Below are positions 1 through 5,870 of a stretch of DNA of 5,874 nucleotides, piece after piece. Position 1 is the stretch's first letter; each line of letters starts with the position of its first letter. The DNA comes from Candidatus Scatomorpha stercoravium (lineage in GTDB: Bacteria; Bacillota; Clostridia; Oscillospirales; Oscillospiraceae). The stretch covers positions 1-5,874 of the forward strand of contig DVKN01000163.1 in NCBI GenBank assembly GCA_018716005.1, given 5' to 3'. The position numbers and the translations under genes are program-made. Below the pieces are notes generated by a model. The model did no database searches, had not been told where the DNA came from, and was given only the letters and a program-made list of their open reading frames with translations.

Positions 1-531
1 AACATGAGCCCCTACGGTATCTACACGGGCAAGACCATGAGCATGGTCATCGCCGCCGTGTCGCCCAGCACCTGGAACCCGCTGTGCGACTGCATGGGCC
101 GCGAGGATCTCAAGACCGACGAACGCACGAAGGATCTGCCCAGCCGCAAGGCGAACCACACCTTCGTCGAGGAGACCGTCACTGATTGGCTCATGACCTT
201 TGAGGATACTCGCGAGGCCTACGACATGATGGAGAAGGCCGGTGTGCCCACCTGCCCCGTCATGACTGCCGCCGAGGTTTGGACCGACGAGGAGTACAAC
301 CGCATGGGTTGGTGGAACAACTTCCCCATGTATCCCGAATGGGATGGTACCGACGCCGTCAGCAACAAGCAGTGCGCTTACTTCGCCGATTTCTCCGCCG
401 TAAGTGAGGAGGATCGCCCGGCGCGCAAGGCACCGCACATCGGCGAGAACAGCGCCGAGGTCTTCGCCGAGTGGTGCAAGGATGCCGCCGAGGGCGAGCG
501 TCTCGCTGCCAAGTGGCACAAGCAGAAATAA
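1..531 (+). CDS. Family III (CaiB/BaiF) CoA-transferase, C-terminal part, 5' end outside the window
   Basis: The reading frame is open from base 1 and ends at TAA 529-531, so 176 residues of a protein that is usually about 400 long are present. The Met codon at position 4 is internal, not the start. Family III enzymes move CoA between carboxylic acids in the cytosol through an aspartyl-CoA anhydride. Their catalytic Asp lies in the N-terminal half and is not visible here. Seen: a PYGIYTG start to the C-terminal region, the W-x2-L-C-x3-GR-x-DL segment, a TFEDTREAYDMMEKAGVP segment followed by PV-x-T-AEVW, and a closing RKAPHIGENSAEVF, all typical of CaiB, BaiF and FldA relatives. The substrate (carnitine, bile acid, aryl lactate or other) cannot be told from this half. 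Codon use is strongly biased (all eight Arg are CGC or CGT, no ATA), unlike the next gene. The family call is firm, the substrate unknown. Confidence 0.
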   Translation, partial: NMSPYGIYTGKTMSMVIAAVSPSTWNPLCDCMGREDLKTDERTKDLPSRKANHTFVEETVTDWLMTFEDTREAYDMMEKAGVPTCPVMTAAEVWTDEEYNRMGWWNNFPMYPEWDGTDAVSNKQCAYFADFSAVSEEDRPARKAPHIGENSAEVFAEWCKDAAEGERLAAKWHKQK

Positions 532-554
532 GAATTCCACAACTCACGCTCCCG

Positions 555-575
555 GGGCGGCTTCGGCCGCCCTTT
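555..575 (+). terminator. UUCG-capped hairpin between the two CoA-transferase genes, possible weak terminator
   Basis: A perfect 7-bp stem (GGGCGGC 555-561 with GCCGCCC 566-572) closes a TTCG loop with the C-G closing pair of the very stable C(UUCG)G tetraloop. Only three T residues follow (573-575) before a GGGG run. It lies 23 nt past the stop of the first gene and 28 nt before the start of the second. It may end or reduce transcription from the first gene, or protect the 3' end of its message. The short T tract makes full termination uncertain. Confidence 0.
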
Positions 576-590
576 GGGGCGAATAAAAGC

Positions 591-596
591 GGGAGG
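591..596 (+). promoter_or_regulatory. Ribosome binding site GGGAGG that fixes the GTG start at 604
   Basis: GGGAGG lies 7 nt before GTG 604. An in-frame TTG at 574 would lengthen the protein by 10 residues, but it sits in the tail of the 555-575 hairpin, has no such site at the right distance, and adds residues (GRIKAGGRS) not expected in the family. The GTG is therefore preferred. Confidence 0.
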
Positions 597-603
597 CCGG
601 AGC

Positions 604-1932
604 GTGGACTGGAGAGAAATATACGAGAGCAGGCTTATGAGCGTTGAGGAGGCCGCCTCACTCGTTTCGAGCGGCGACCGCATATTCATCGGCGGAGGAG
701 GCAGTACTCCCGCTGCGCTGGTGAACGCCGTGTGCGCGCGCCGGGACATAAGGGACGTGCGGGTCATATCGGCCAACGGCGGCACGGATATGGCCTGCCT
801 GTCGGATCCGGACTGCTTTTCGCGCGTTGGGACGGTGTCCTTCTTCCTAGGCACGGCCGACAGGGCGGGGCTGCCTCTCGGCAATGTGGAGCCGGCCTCG
901 GTACACTTTCACCGCGCCCTCAGGGCGGTAAAGGACGTATACCGCGCTAACGTACATATGGTCGAGGTGACGGAGCCTGACGAGGAGGGCTACCTGTACT
1001 TCGGAGTGCGCGGCGTGTGCTGGTCGCCGGCGGCACACTGGTGCGAAAAGCGCGTATATCAGATAAACGCAAACCAGCAGCGGACGGCTGGAAAGTGCAG
1101 CCGCATCCACGTGAGCGAAGTCACGGCACTGTGCCGCTGCGACCATGAGCTCAGCCGCCACAACTACAAGACCTCCCCCTGGGACGAGCTCATAGCCGAA
1201 CAGGTGGCGCCGCTGGTGCGCGATGGCGACACGCTCCAAATAGGCTTTGGCGGACTGCCGAACGCCATAGCCTACAGGCTCACAGACAGAAAAAACCTAG
1301 GAATACGCAGCGAGGTTGTAACAGACTCCATGCTTGAGCTCATGCGTCGGGGAGTGGTCGACCGCGAGAGGGTGGAGGCAGGTTTCGTGATTACCGCGAC
1401 AGGCAGGGTGGACGATGAGCTCCTGCCGTTTATAAAGCTCGCGCCGATAAACGAGATAAACGACCCGTTCGAGGTGGGAAGAATAGAGAACTTCGTCTCT
1501 GTCAACTCCTGCCTCATGTGCGACCTCACCGGTCAGGTGTGCAGCGAAAATATCCACGGCAGGCAGTATTCCGGTACGGGCGGTCAGCTCGATTTCGTGC
1601 GCGCCGCGGCGCTCTCGAAAGGAGGACGCAGCGTCCTCTGCCTAAAGAGCACCCATTCGAGGCGCGACGGCACGCTCGAGAGCAGCATCAGGGCAGCTCT
1701 GCCGGAGGGGGCCGTGGTAACGACTCCGCGCACAGACGTCATGTACATTGCAACAGAGTATGGCGTGGCTGAGCTGTTCGATCAGACACTAGAGGAGCGC
1801 GCCTACCGCCTCATCAACATTGCGCATCCCGCCTTCCGCGGCCCGCTCTTCGACGAAGCCGTCGAGCGGGGGATAATCCGCCGCGCAAAGGCGGATCCTG
1901 GCCGCATAGATTTCAGGGCCGCCGCAAAATGA
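604..1932 (+). CDS. Acetyl-CoA hydrolase/transferase family protein (family I CoA-transferase, 4-hydroxybutyrate/butyrate CoA-transferase-like)
   Basis: From GTG 604 this encodes 442 residues, close to the usual 430-450 for 4-hydroxybutyrate and butyryl-CoA:acetate CoA-transferases. These enzymes transfer CoA between a carboxylate (often acetate) and an acyl-CoA through a glutamyl-CoA thioester in the cytosol. Seen: an N-terminal GDRIFIGGGGSTPAALV loop (about 24-40), a second-domain LQIGFGGLPNA glycine motif (about 211-221), GIRSE with the expected catalytic Glu at 237 (the 4-hydroxybutyrate CoA-transferase of Clostridium aminobutyricum uses Glu238, from memory), NSCLMCDLTGQVCSE (301-315), SGTGGQLDFVRAA (323-335) and ATEYGVAELF (383-392). 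All key motifs are intact. Only 31 nt separate it from the oxidoreductase gene, so the two probably form an operon. Arg and Ile codons are mixed, with many AGG, CGG and ATA. The family is firm. The acid pair is unknown, and a plain hydrolase is possible but less likely. Confidence 0.
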   Translation: MDWREIYESRLMSVEEAASLVSSGDRIFIGGGGSTPAALVNAVCARRDIRDVRVISANGGTDMACLSDPDCFSRVGTVSFFLGTADRAGLPLGNVEPASVHFHRALRAVKDVYRANVHMVEVTEPDEEGYLYFGVRGVCWSPAAHWCEKRVYQINANQQRTAGKCSRIHVSEVTALCRCDHELSRHNYKTSPWDELIAEQVAPLVRDGDTLQIGFGGLPNAIAYRLTDRKNLGIRSEVVTDSMLELMRRGVVDRERVEAGFVITATGRVDDELLPFIKLAPINEINDPFEVGRIENFVSVNSCLMCDLTGQVCSENIHGRQYSGTGGQLDFVRAAALSKGGRSVLCLKSTHSRRDGTLESSIRAALPEGAVVTTPRTDVMYIATEYGVAELFDQTLEERAYRLINIAHPAFRGPLFDEAVERGIIRRAKADPGRIDFRAAAK

Positions 1933-1948
1933 AAAACCATAAAAGCAT

Positions 1949-1954
1949 AAGGAG
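1949..1954 (+). promoter_or_regulatory. Ribosome binding site AAGGAG for the oxidoreductase gene
   Basis: AAGGAG lies 9 nt before GTG 1964, within the 31-nt gap after the CoA-transferase stop. It supports the GTG as start. No promoter-like sequence is seen in the gap, which fits co-transcription with the gene upstream. Confidence 0.
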
Positions 1955-1963
1955 AGAAGAGAC

Positions 1964-3937
1964 GTGAAGTACGAGAGACTATTTACCCCCGGCAGGGTGG
2001 GCTCCATGATTATCCGTAACCGCATAATCATGGAGCCGCATCAGACTGGCCTTACCGAGCCCGGGGAAAACGGCGGGCACGTCACAGACGCGCTGCTGGC
2101 ATATTATAAGCGCCGCGCTGACGGCGGAGTGGGCGCAATCGTGACGGAGCTAGCCTGCGTTGACTCCGTTACAGGCCTGCAAAGCCTTAAGAGCATACGC
2201 GCGGATGCGGACTACAGCATTGAGGAGTTCGCCAAGGTCGCCGACGCCATACATTCCGGCGGCGCGAAGGCTTTTGTACAGATAAACCACCCTGGCAGCG
2301 AGGCCAACGGACTTATCCAGCCAAAAGAGAATTTTGTCTCTGCAAGTCCAATTCCCTCCCACAGGGCCAGGGGCGTCGTAACCCGCGAGCTGACAGCCGA
2401 TGAAATACACGTTATAGCCGACAAGTACGGTGCGGCGGCGCGCCGCCTGCAGCTCGGAGGCATTGACGGCGTCGCCATCCACGGCGCGCATCACTATCTC
2501 ATTCATCAGTTCCTTTCCGCCAAGCTCAACCGTCGCACGGACGAATACGGCGGCACTCTTGAGAACCGTGCGCGCTTCCTGCACGAAGTGCTCGAGGCCA
2601 TACGGCGCTACTGCGGCGAAGACTACCCCATTATGCTGCGGCTCTCCGGCGAAGAATACGTCGGCAAATACGGCCAGCACCTGGACGAGACGCTCAAGGT
2701 CTTCAAGTGGGCCGAGGAGTGGGGCGTCGATCTCCTGGACGTCTCCGCGTCGGGCAGCATGTCCCACGGCAGCCAGAGCGTTGAGCCGCCCTCCTTCGAC
2801 CAGGGCTGGCGCAAGCACCTCCCGAAGGCGGCCAAGCAGGTCGTGAATATCCCGGTCTGCGCAGTCAGTCTCGTGCGAGAGCCGGCCTATGCCGAGTGGC
2901 TCCTCGCCAATGGATACACCGACTTCGTCGGCAGCGCACGCGCGCATCTTGCGGATCCCGACTGGTCCAGGAAGGCCTACGAGTGCCGCGACTACGACAT
3001 AACGCGCTGCATAAGCTGTATGCGCTGCTATGAGGCCATATCCCACAACTCCGGCGCTGTCGCCTGCTCCGTGAACCCCGAGGCCGGCCTTGAGAGCCAG
3101 CTGAAGCCCCTCAACAAAAATGGCGCCGGCCGCAAGGTGGCCGTAATAGGCGGCGGTCCGGCCGGCATGGAGGCCGCCAGCGTACTGGGAGCGCGCGGCT
3201 TCGCCGTTACTCTGTACGAAAAGCTGCCCTACCTTGGCGGTCAGGTCTATCTCGGCAGCCGTTCAACCAGCAAGCACAAGAACGCCTGGCTCATAGAGAC
3301 GCTGGAGCGCCGAATGACGGCGAACGGCGTGAGGATAATCAAGAATTTCGCGCCCACTATAGCCGACCTTGAAGCCGAGGGCTATTACGCCGTTATAGAC
3401 GCCGCCGGCGCGGTGCCGCTTATTCCCAAGTTCATTGAGGGCGCAGACAGCTGCCCCATACTCGTGACCCCGCCTGAAATACTGCGCGGGGAAGTGGATT
3501 ACCGCGACAAGAGTATAGTCGTCATCGGCTCCGGCTTCACCGGGCTCGAGGTTGCGGAGCAGCTCTCCGAGCGCAGCAAGGGCAACGCCGTTATGGTCGT
3601 AGAGATGGCCCCGTTCATAGCTCCGGACGGCAACGGCTCGCTTCGCAACGATATCGTCGACGTCCTCGACCGGAACCAGGTCGTTTTCATGCTCAACCGC
3701 AAGTGCGCGAAGGTAGATGAAAAGGGCGTCTACATGGAGAGCACCGTAACCGGGGAGAAGTACTTCCTGCCCTGCGACGTTATCGTCATGAGCATAGGCG
3801 TACGCTCCGCGAACCCGTTCTCCGGCGAGCTCGAAAAGCACTTTGAGCGTGTAGTCAAGGTCGGCGATGAGAACAAACCCGCCCGCATCCATGAGGCAAC
3901 CCGCTCCGGCTGGGAAGCTGCGATAAATCTCGACTGA
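1964..3937 (+). CDS. FMN/4Fe-4S/FAD oxidoreductase of the 2-enoate reductase / 2,4-dienoyl-CoA reductase / BaiCD class
   Basis: The 657-residue protein has the full length of this class, in which NAD(P)H electrons pass through FAD and a 4Fe-4S cluster to FMN and reduce an activated C=C bond. Residues 1-340 form an Old Yellow Enzyme-like barrel: LFTPGRVGSMIIRNR at the N-terminus, VQINHPG (105-111), and HGAHHYLIHQFL (173-184) carrying the His-x2-His-x-Tyr active-site set (H173, H176, Y178), followed by NRRTDEYGG. Cluster cysteines are C349, C352, C355 and C368. A first Rossmann motif GGGPAGMEAA starts near 396, a second GSGFTGLE near 522 ends its strand in VVE (an acidic residue, favouring NADH by inference), and a VGDENKPARI segment near 633 fits the C-terminal flavin-binding region. 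The usual ATG motif of such folds reads AAG (480-482). It has no Cys at the place where trimethylamine dehydrogenase binds FMN covalently (PHQTG here). The last gene before a strong terminator, it probably acts with the CoA-transferase upstream. Substrate unknown: an enoate, enoyl-CoA or steroid-CoA are all possible. Confidence 0.
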   Translation: MKYERLFTPGRVGSMIIRNRIIMEPHQTGLTEPGENGGHVTDALLAYYKRRADGGVGAIVTELACVDSVTGLQSLKSIRADADYSIEEFAKVADAIHSGGAKAFVQINHPGSEANGLIQPKENFVSASPIPSHRARGVVTRELTADEIHVIADKYGAAARRLQLGGIDGVAIHGAHHYLIHQFLSAKLNRRTDEYGGTLENRARFLHEVLEAIRRYCGEDYPIMLRLSGEEYVGKYGQHLDETLKVFKWAEEWGVDLLDVSASGSMSHGSQSVEPPSFDQGWRKHLPKAAKQVVNIPVCAVSLVREPAYAEWLLANGYTDFVGSARAHLADPDWSRKAYECRDYDITRCISCMRCYEAISHNSGAVACSVNPEAGLESQLKPLNKNGAGRKVAVIGGGPAGMEAASVLGARGFAVTLYEKLPYLGGQVYLGSRSTSKHKNAWLIETLERRMTANGVRIIKNFAPTIADLEAEGYYAVIDAAGAVPLIPKFIEGADSCPILVTPPEILRGEVDYRDKSIVVIGSGFTGLEVAEQLSERSKGNAVMVVEMAPFIAPDGNGSLRNDIVDVLDRNQVVFMLNRKCAKVDEKGVYMESTVTGEKYFLPCDVIVMSIGVRSANPFSGELEKHFERVVKVGDENKPARIHEATRSGWEAAINLD

Positions 3938-3952
3938 ATCAGACGGAAAACG

Positions 3953-3983
3953 AAAAAAGGCACGGTTTAGACCGTGCCTTTTT
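3953..3983 (+). terminator. Strong intrinsic terminator after the oxidoreductase gene
   Basis: An A run (3953-3958) leads into a perfect 8-bp stem, GGCACGGT 3959-3966 with ACCGTGCC 3971-3978, loop TTAG, then TTTTT 3979-3983. A-T pairing can lengthen the stem to 13 bp. It begins 15 nt after the oxidoreductase stop and closes the metabolic transcription unit. The A run opposite the T run would allow it to act on the other strand too. Confidence 0.
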
Positions 3984-3993
3984 CTTGCGTTTG

Positions 3994-4002
3994 TGATATA
4001 AT
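3994..4002 (+). promoter_or_regulatory. Extended -10 promoter for rpoN
   Basis: TGA directly followed by TATAAT (3997-4002) is a perfect extended -10 element. No good -35 hexamer lies 16-18 bp upstream, because that position falls in the terminator arm (about 3973-3980); the extended element may make up for it. The start of transcription should be near 4009-4011, about 25 nt before the rpoN start codon. It is a housekeeping-type, not a sigma-54, promoter. Confidence 0.
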
Positions 4003-4020
4003 AAACGGTAGCGTAATTCA

Positions 4021-4028
4021 AAGGGAGG
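4021..4028 (+). promoter_or_regulatory. Ribosome binding site AAGGGAGG that fixes the GTG start of rpoN
   Basis: The near-ideal AAGGGAGG lies 7 nt before GTG 4036 and settles that start. The protein then begins directly with the glutamine-rich region I expected of sigma-54. Confidence 0.
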
Positions 4029-4035
4029 CGAGCGC

Positions 4036-5328
4036 GTGGAGATTACGCTCAGGCATGAGACAAAACAGGCGATGGGCCAGCAGATGCAGCTCTCCATGCA
4101 GCTTTTGCAGATGAGCGTACAGGAGCTGGACGCCTATTTGCGCGAGCTATCGCTGGAAAATCCGCTGCTAGAGGAGCTGCCGCCGCAGCAGAGCTTCCGC
4201 GGCGCCGTAAGGGAGCGGCCGAGGCATACGGCGGATACGGAGGATGCGCGCGAGGAAGTCATACCCGACGAAAAGCGTGGTACGCTGCGCGAATATCTGC
4301 GCGAGCAGGTGCTCAGCCTGCGAGTTCCGGAGCTCATGCGGCGCGAGCTGCTTTACCTTGTCAACGAGACGGACGAGCGCGGCTACCTGCCGGACGACTG
4401 CGCCGAGCTCGAGGTTTTCGCGGGCGAGGCGGAGCGGTGCGAGAGAGCGGTAAAGGTGTTCCAGTCCCTCGATCCTCCCGGTGTGGGCGCGAGAAGCCTG
4501 TCCGAATGTCTAACCATTCAGCTGCGTCGTCTCGGCTGCGAGGGCTCCGCAGCGTATAAAATCTGCGAGGGCTGGCTGGATGCGCTCGCGCGTGGCCAGA
4601 CGCGGCGTATAGCCGAGAGCCTTGAAATCCCGGTAAAAGAGGTGCTTGCTGCAAAGGAGCTGATTGGCACGCTGTCGCCGCGTCCTTCCAATGGCTTTGC
4701 CGAAAGGGACGCCACGGGTTACGTCCTGCCCGACGTGGAGGTGACCTCATCTGAGAACGGATTTGAGCTGACAACGGCGGAGCGATATCTGCCTAGCTGG
4801 CGTATAGACGCCTTTTACGCCGCCATGGCGGAGCGGCCCGGCCTCAGCGACGAGGAGCGCGAGTACTTCACAGAAAAGCTGCGTCAGGCGGCATGGGCCG
4901 TGCGATGCGTGGAGAGGCGGCGGGATATGCTGCTTGCCTGCGTTGGAGCGGTTGTTGAAAAACAAGCCGACTTTTTCACTGACGGTGTCTCGCCGCTTAA
5001 GCCCTGTACGATGACTCAGCTTGCAGCAGAGCTGGGAGTACACGTATCCACCGTGTCTCGGGCCATACGCGGCAAATACATTGCATGCCGCTGGGGCGTT
5101 TTCCCGCTCGCTCACTTTTTCCAGCGGGAGAGCGCGGAAGGGACGACATCCTGCGGGATCCTGGATTCCCTGCGCGCCCTGATAGCAGCGGAGGACCCGG
5201 CAAAGCCGATGAGCGACAGAGCCCTTGCTGAGGCGCTGGAGAAGAGCGGCTGTGCCGTATCCCGCCGCACTGTCGCGAAGTATCGCGAGCAGGCCGGAAT
5301 ACCTCCTGCCGCCGCGCGCCGAAGATGA
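4036..5328 (+). CDS. rpoN: RNA polymerase sigma-54 factor
   Basis: Sigma-54 directs core RNA polymerase to -24/-12 promoters and needs an AAA+ activator protein to open DNA. The 430-residue protein matches the shorter Gram-positive form (Bacillus subtilis SigL is about 436). Seen in order: glutamine- and leucine-rich region I (about 1-48, QQMQLSMQLLQMS then ENPLLEE), which contacts activators; a short charged region II (about 50-82); the core-binding part with DERGYLPDD (113-121), SLDPPGVGARSLSECL (144-159) and LSPRPS (213-218); a YVLPDVEV segment; a helix-turn-helix around 324-345 (LGVHVSTVSRAIRGKYI); and the RpoN box SRRTVAKYRE (409-418), which reads the -24 element. All domains are intact. 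It has its own promoter after the terminator of the metabolic genes, so it is a single-gene unit. No sigma-54 activator gene is in the window. The identity is very firm. Confidence 0.
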   Translation: MEITLRHETKQAMGQQMQLSMQLLQMSVQELDAYLRELSLENPLLEELPPQQSFRGAVRERPRHTADTEDAREEVIPDEKRGTLREYLREQVLSLRVPELMRRELLYLVNETDERGYLPDDCAELEVFAGEAERCERAVKVFQSLDPPGVGARSLSECLTIQLRRLGCEGSAAYKICEGWLDALARGQTRRIAESLEIPVKEVLAAKELIGTLSPRPSNGFAERDATGYVLPDVEVTSSENGFELTTAERYLPSWRIDAFYAAMAERPGLSDEEREYFTEKLRQAAWAVRCVERRRDMLLACVGAVVEKQADFFTDGVSPLKPCTMTQLAAELGVHVSTVSRAIRGKYIACRWGVFPLAHFFQRESAEGTTSCGILDSLRALIAAEDPAKPMSDRALAEALEKSGCAVSRRTVAKYREQAGIPPAAARRR

Positions 5329-5333
5329 TTACA

Positions 5334-5353
5334 GCCGCGGAATATTCCGCGGC
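5334..5353. repeat. Perfect 20-bp palindrome just after rpoN
   Basis: The two 10-bp halves (GCCGCGGAAT and its exact complement) meet with no spacer, starting 5 nt after the rpoN stop. As RNA it gives a 7-bp GC stem (GCCGCGG/CCGCGGC) with an AAUAUU loop. No T tract follows, so it is not a standard terminator. It may protect the 3' end of the message or be a dimeric protein site. Confidence 0.
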
Positions 5354-5382
5354 GGGTGACAGGCCGTATTGTATTTTGACAT

Positions 5383-5421
5383 AATAAGCGCCCGGCTCCG
5401 ATTTGGAGCCGGGCGCTTATT
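5383..5421. terminator. Bidirectional intrinsic terminator between rpoN and the convergent exported-protein gene
   Basis: A perfect 17-bp stem (5383-5399 with 5405-5421) closes a GATTT loop (5400-5404). The core is GCGCCCGGCTCC and the outer pairs are A-T, giving CTTATT-type T-rich ends on both strands. It lies 54 nt past the rpoN stop and 11 nt past the stop of the minus-strand gene, the position expected for a shared terminator of convergent genes. The T tracts are broken by other bases, so efficiency may be moderate. Confidence 0.
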
Positions 5422-5432
5422 GATTTGCTGGC

Positions 5433-5861
5433 TTAGGCGCTGCGGAGGTACTGGAAGCTCACGTCGATGGTGACGCCTTCGCTGGGCATGACAAACTTGT
5501 AATCCTCGCCCTTGACCCTTACGACCTCGAGGCAGCTGCCAGAGGCGGAGATGACGGCCACGGAGGCGGTCTCGAAGCCGTCGTCGGGCTTCACGCTGAA
5601 GGTGACGAGCTTGCCGGCCGCGGCGTCCGTGGCGCCGGGGACGACACTGCCGCCGTGCTGCGCGCTGGGGACGACGCTGTACGTGCCCGAGGTGCCGGGA
5701 CTCATGGGGCTGCGCGCGCCGGAGACCGCATCGGGCGAGGCGGAGGCGTCGTTCGCCGAGGTGGGGAAGACGAGTATAGCGACGCAGAGCGCGGCTATGA
5801 GAACCAGCATCGGCAGCGTTACGCGCCGGCGGGTATATTTCATGTGTTTGGCTTTGTACAT
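5433..5861 (-). CDS. Small exported protein with one divergent InlB B-repeat-like domain
   Basis: The 142-residue protein starts with a basic segment (1-13, K and R rich) and a hydrophobic stretch (about 16-32), followed by PTSA-ND, a plausible signal peptidase I site near 36. No lipobox is present: the Cys at 26 is preceded by Leu and lies inside the hydrophobic stretch. A Ser/Pro/Ala/Gly linker (about 37-66) leads to a beta-rich domain (about 67-138): HGGSVVPG, AAGKLVTFSVKPDDGFE, and a closing YKFVMPSEGVTIDVSF. This pattern is typical of divergent InlB B-repeat (Flg_new-type) domains, which in other proteins occur in cell-surface arrays. Here a single copy ends the protein, with no sortase signal, SLH domain or catalytic domain. 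If the signal is not cut, the protein would remain membrane-anchored. Function is unknown. It converges on rpoN; its upstream partner is outside the window. Confidence 0.
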   Translation of the reverse strand: MYKAKHMKYTRRRVTLPMLVLIAALCVAILVFPTSANDASASPDAVSGARSPMSPGTSGTYSVVPSAQHGGSVVPGATDAAAGKLVTFSVKPDDGFETASVAVISASGSCLEVVRVKGEDYKFVMPSEGVTIDVSFQYLRSA

Positions 5862-5870
5862 TGCGCTCAG

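Noticed and set aside
502..520. TGGCAC near the end of the first gene as a sigma-54 promoter for the second gene
   Set aside because: No TTGC lies at the required distance downstream; the bases there read AAAT.
574..603. TTG at 574 as the start of the family I CoA-transferase
   Set aside because: It lies in the tail of the hairpin without a suitable ribosome site, while GTG 604 has GGGAGG at 7 nt.
2150..3046. Long minus-strand open frame of 298 codons opposite the oxidoreductase gene
   Set aside because: It is a shadow of codon bias in a GC-rich gene. The plus-strand frame has clear family motifs throughout, while this one has none and no ribosome binding site was recognised.
3263..4021. 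Minus-strand open frame of 252 codons running through the terminator and the rpoN promoter
   Set aside because: It overlaps the oxidoreductase gene with its C-terminal flavin motifs as well as a terminator and promoter, and shows no recognisable domain.
4665..4680. TGGCACG resembling the -24 element of a sigma-54 promoter
   Set aside because: The -12 position reads CGCC instead of TTGC, and the site lies inside the rpoN coding region with no gene start downstream.
5376..5381. Perfect TTGACA hexamer after rpoN
   Set aside because: No -10 element occurs 16-18 bp downstream, and transcription would run straight into the 5383-5421 hairpin and antisense to the exported-protein gene.
5781..5790. 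Cys26 of the exported protein as a lipoprotein cysteine
   Set aside because: The residue before it is Leu, not Gly, Ala or Ser, and the hydrophobic stretch continues past it.
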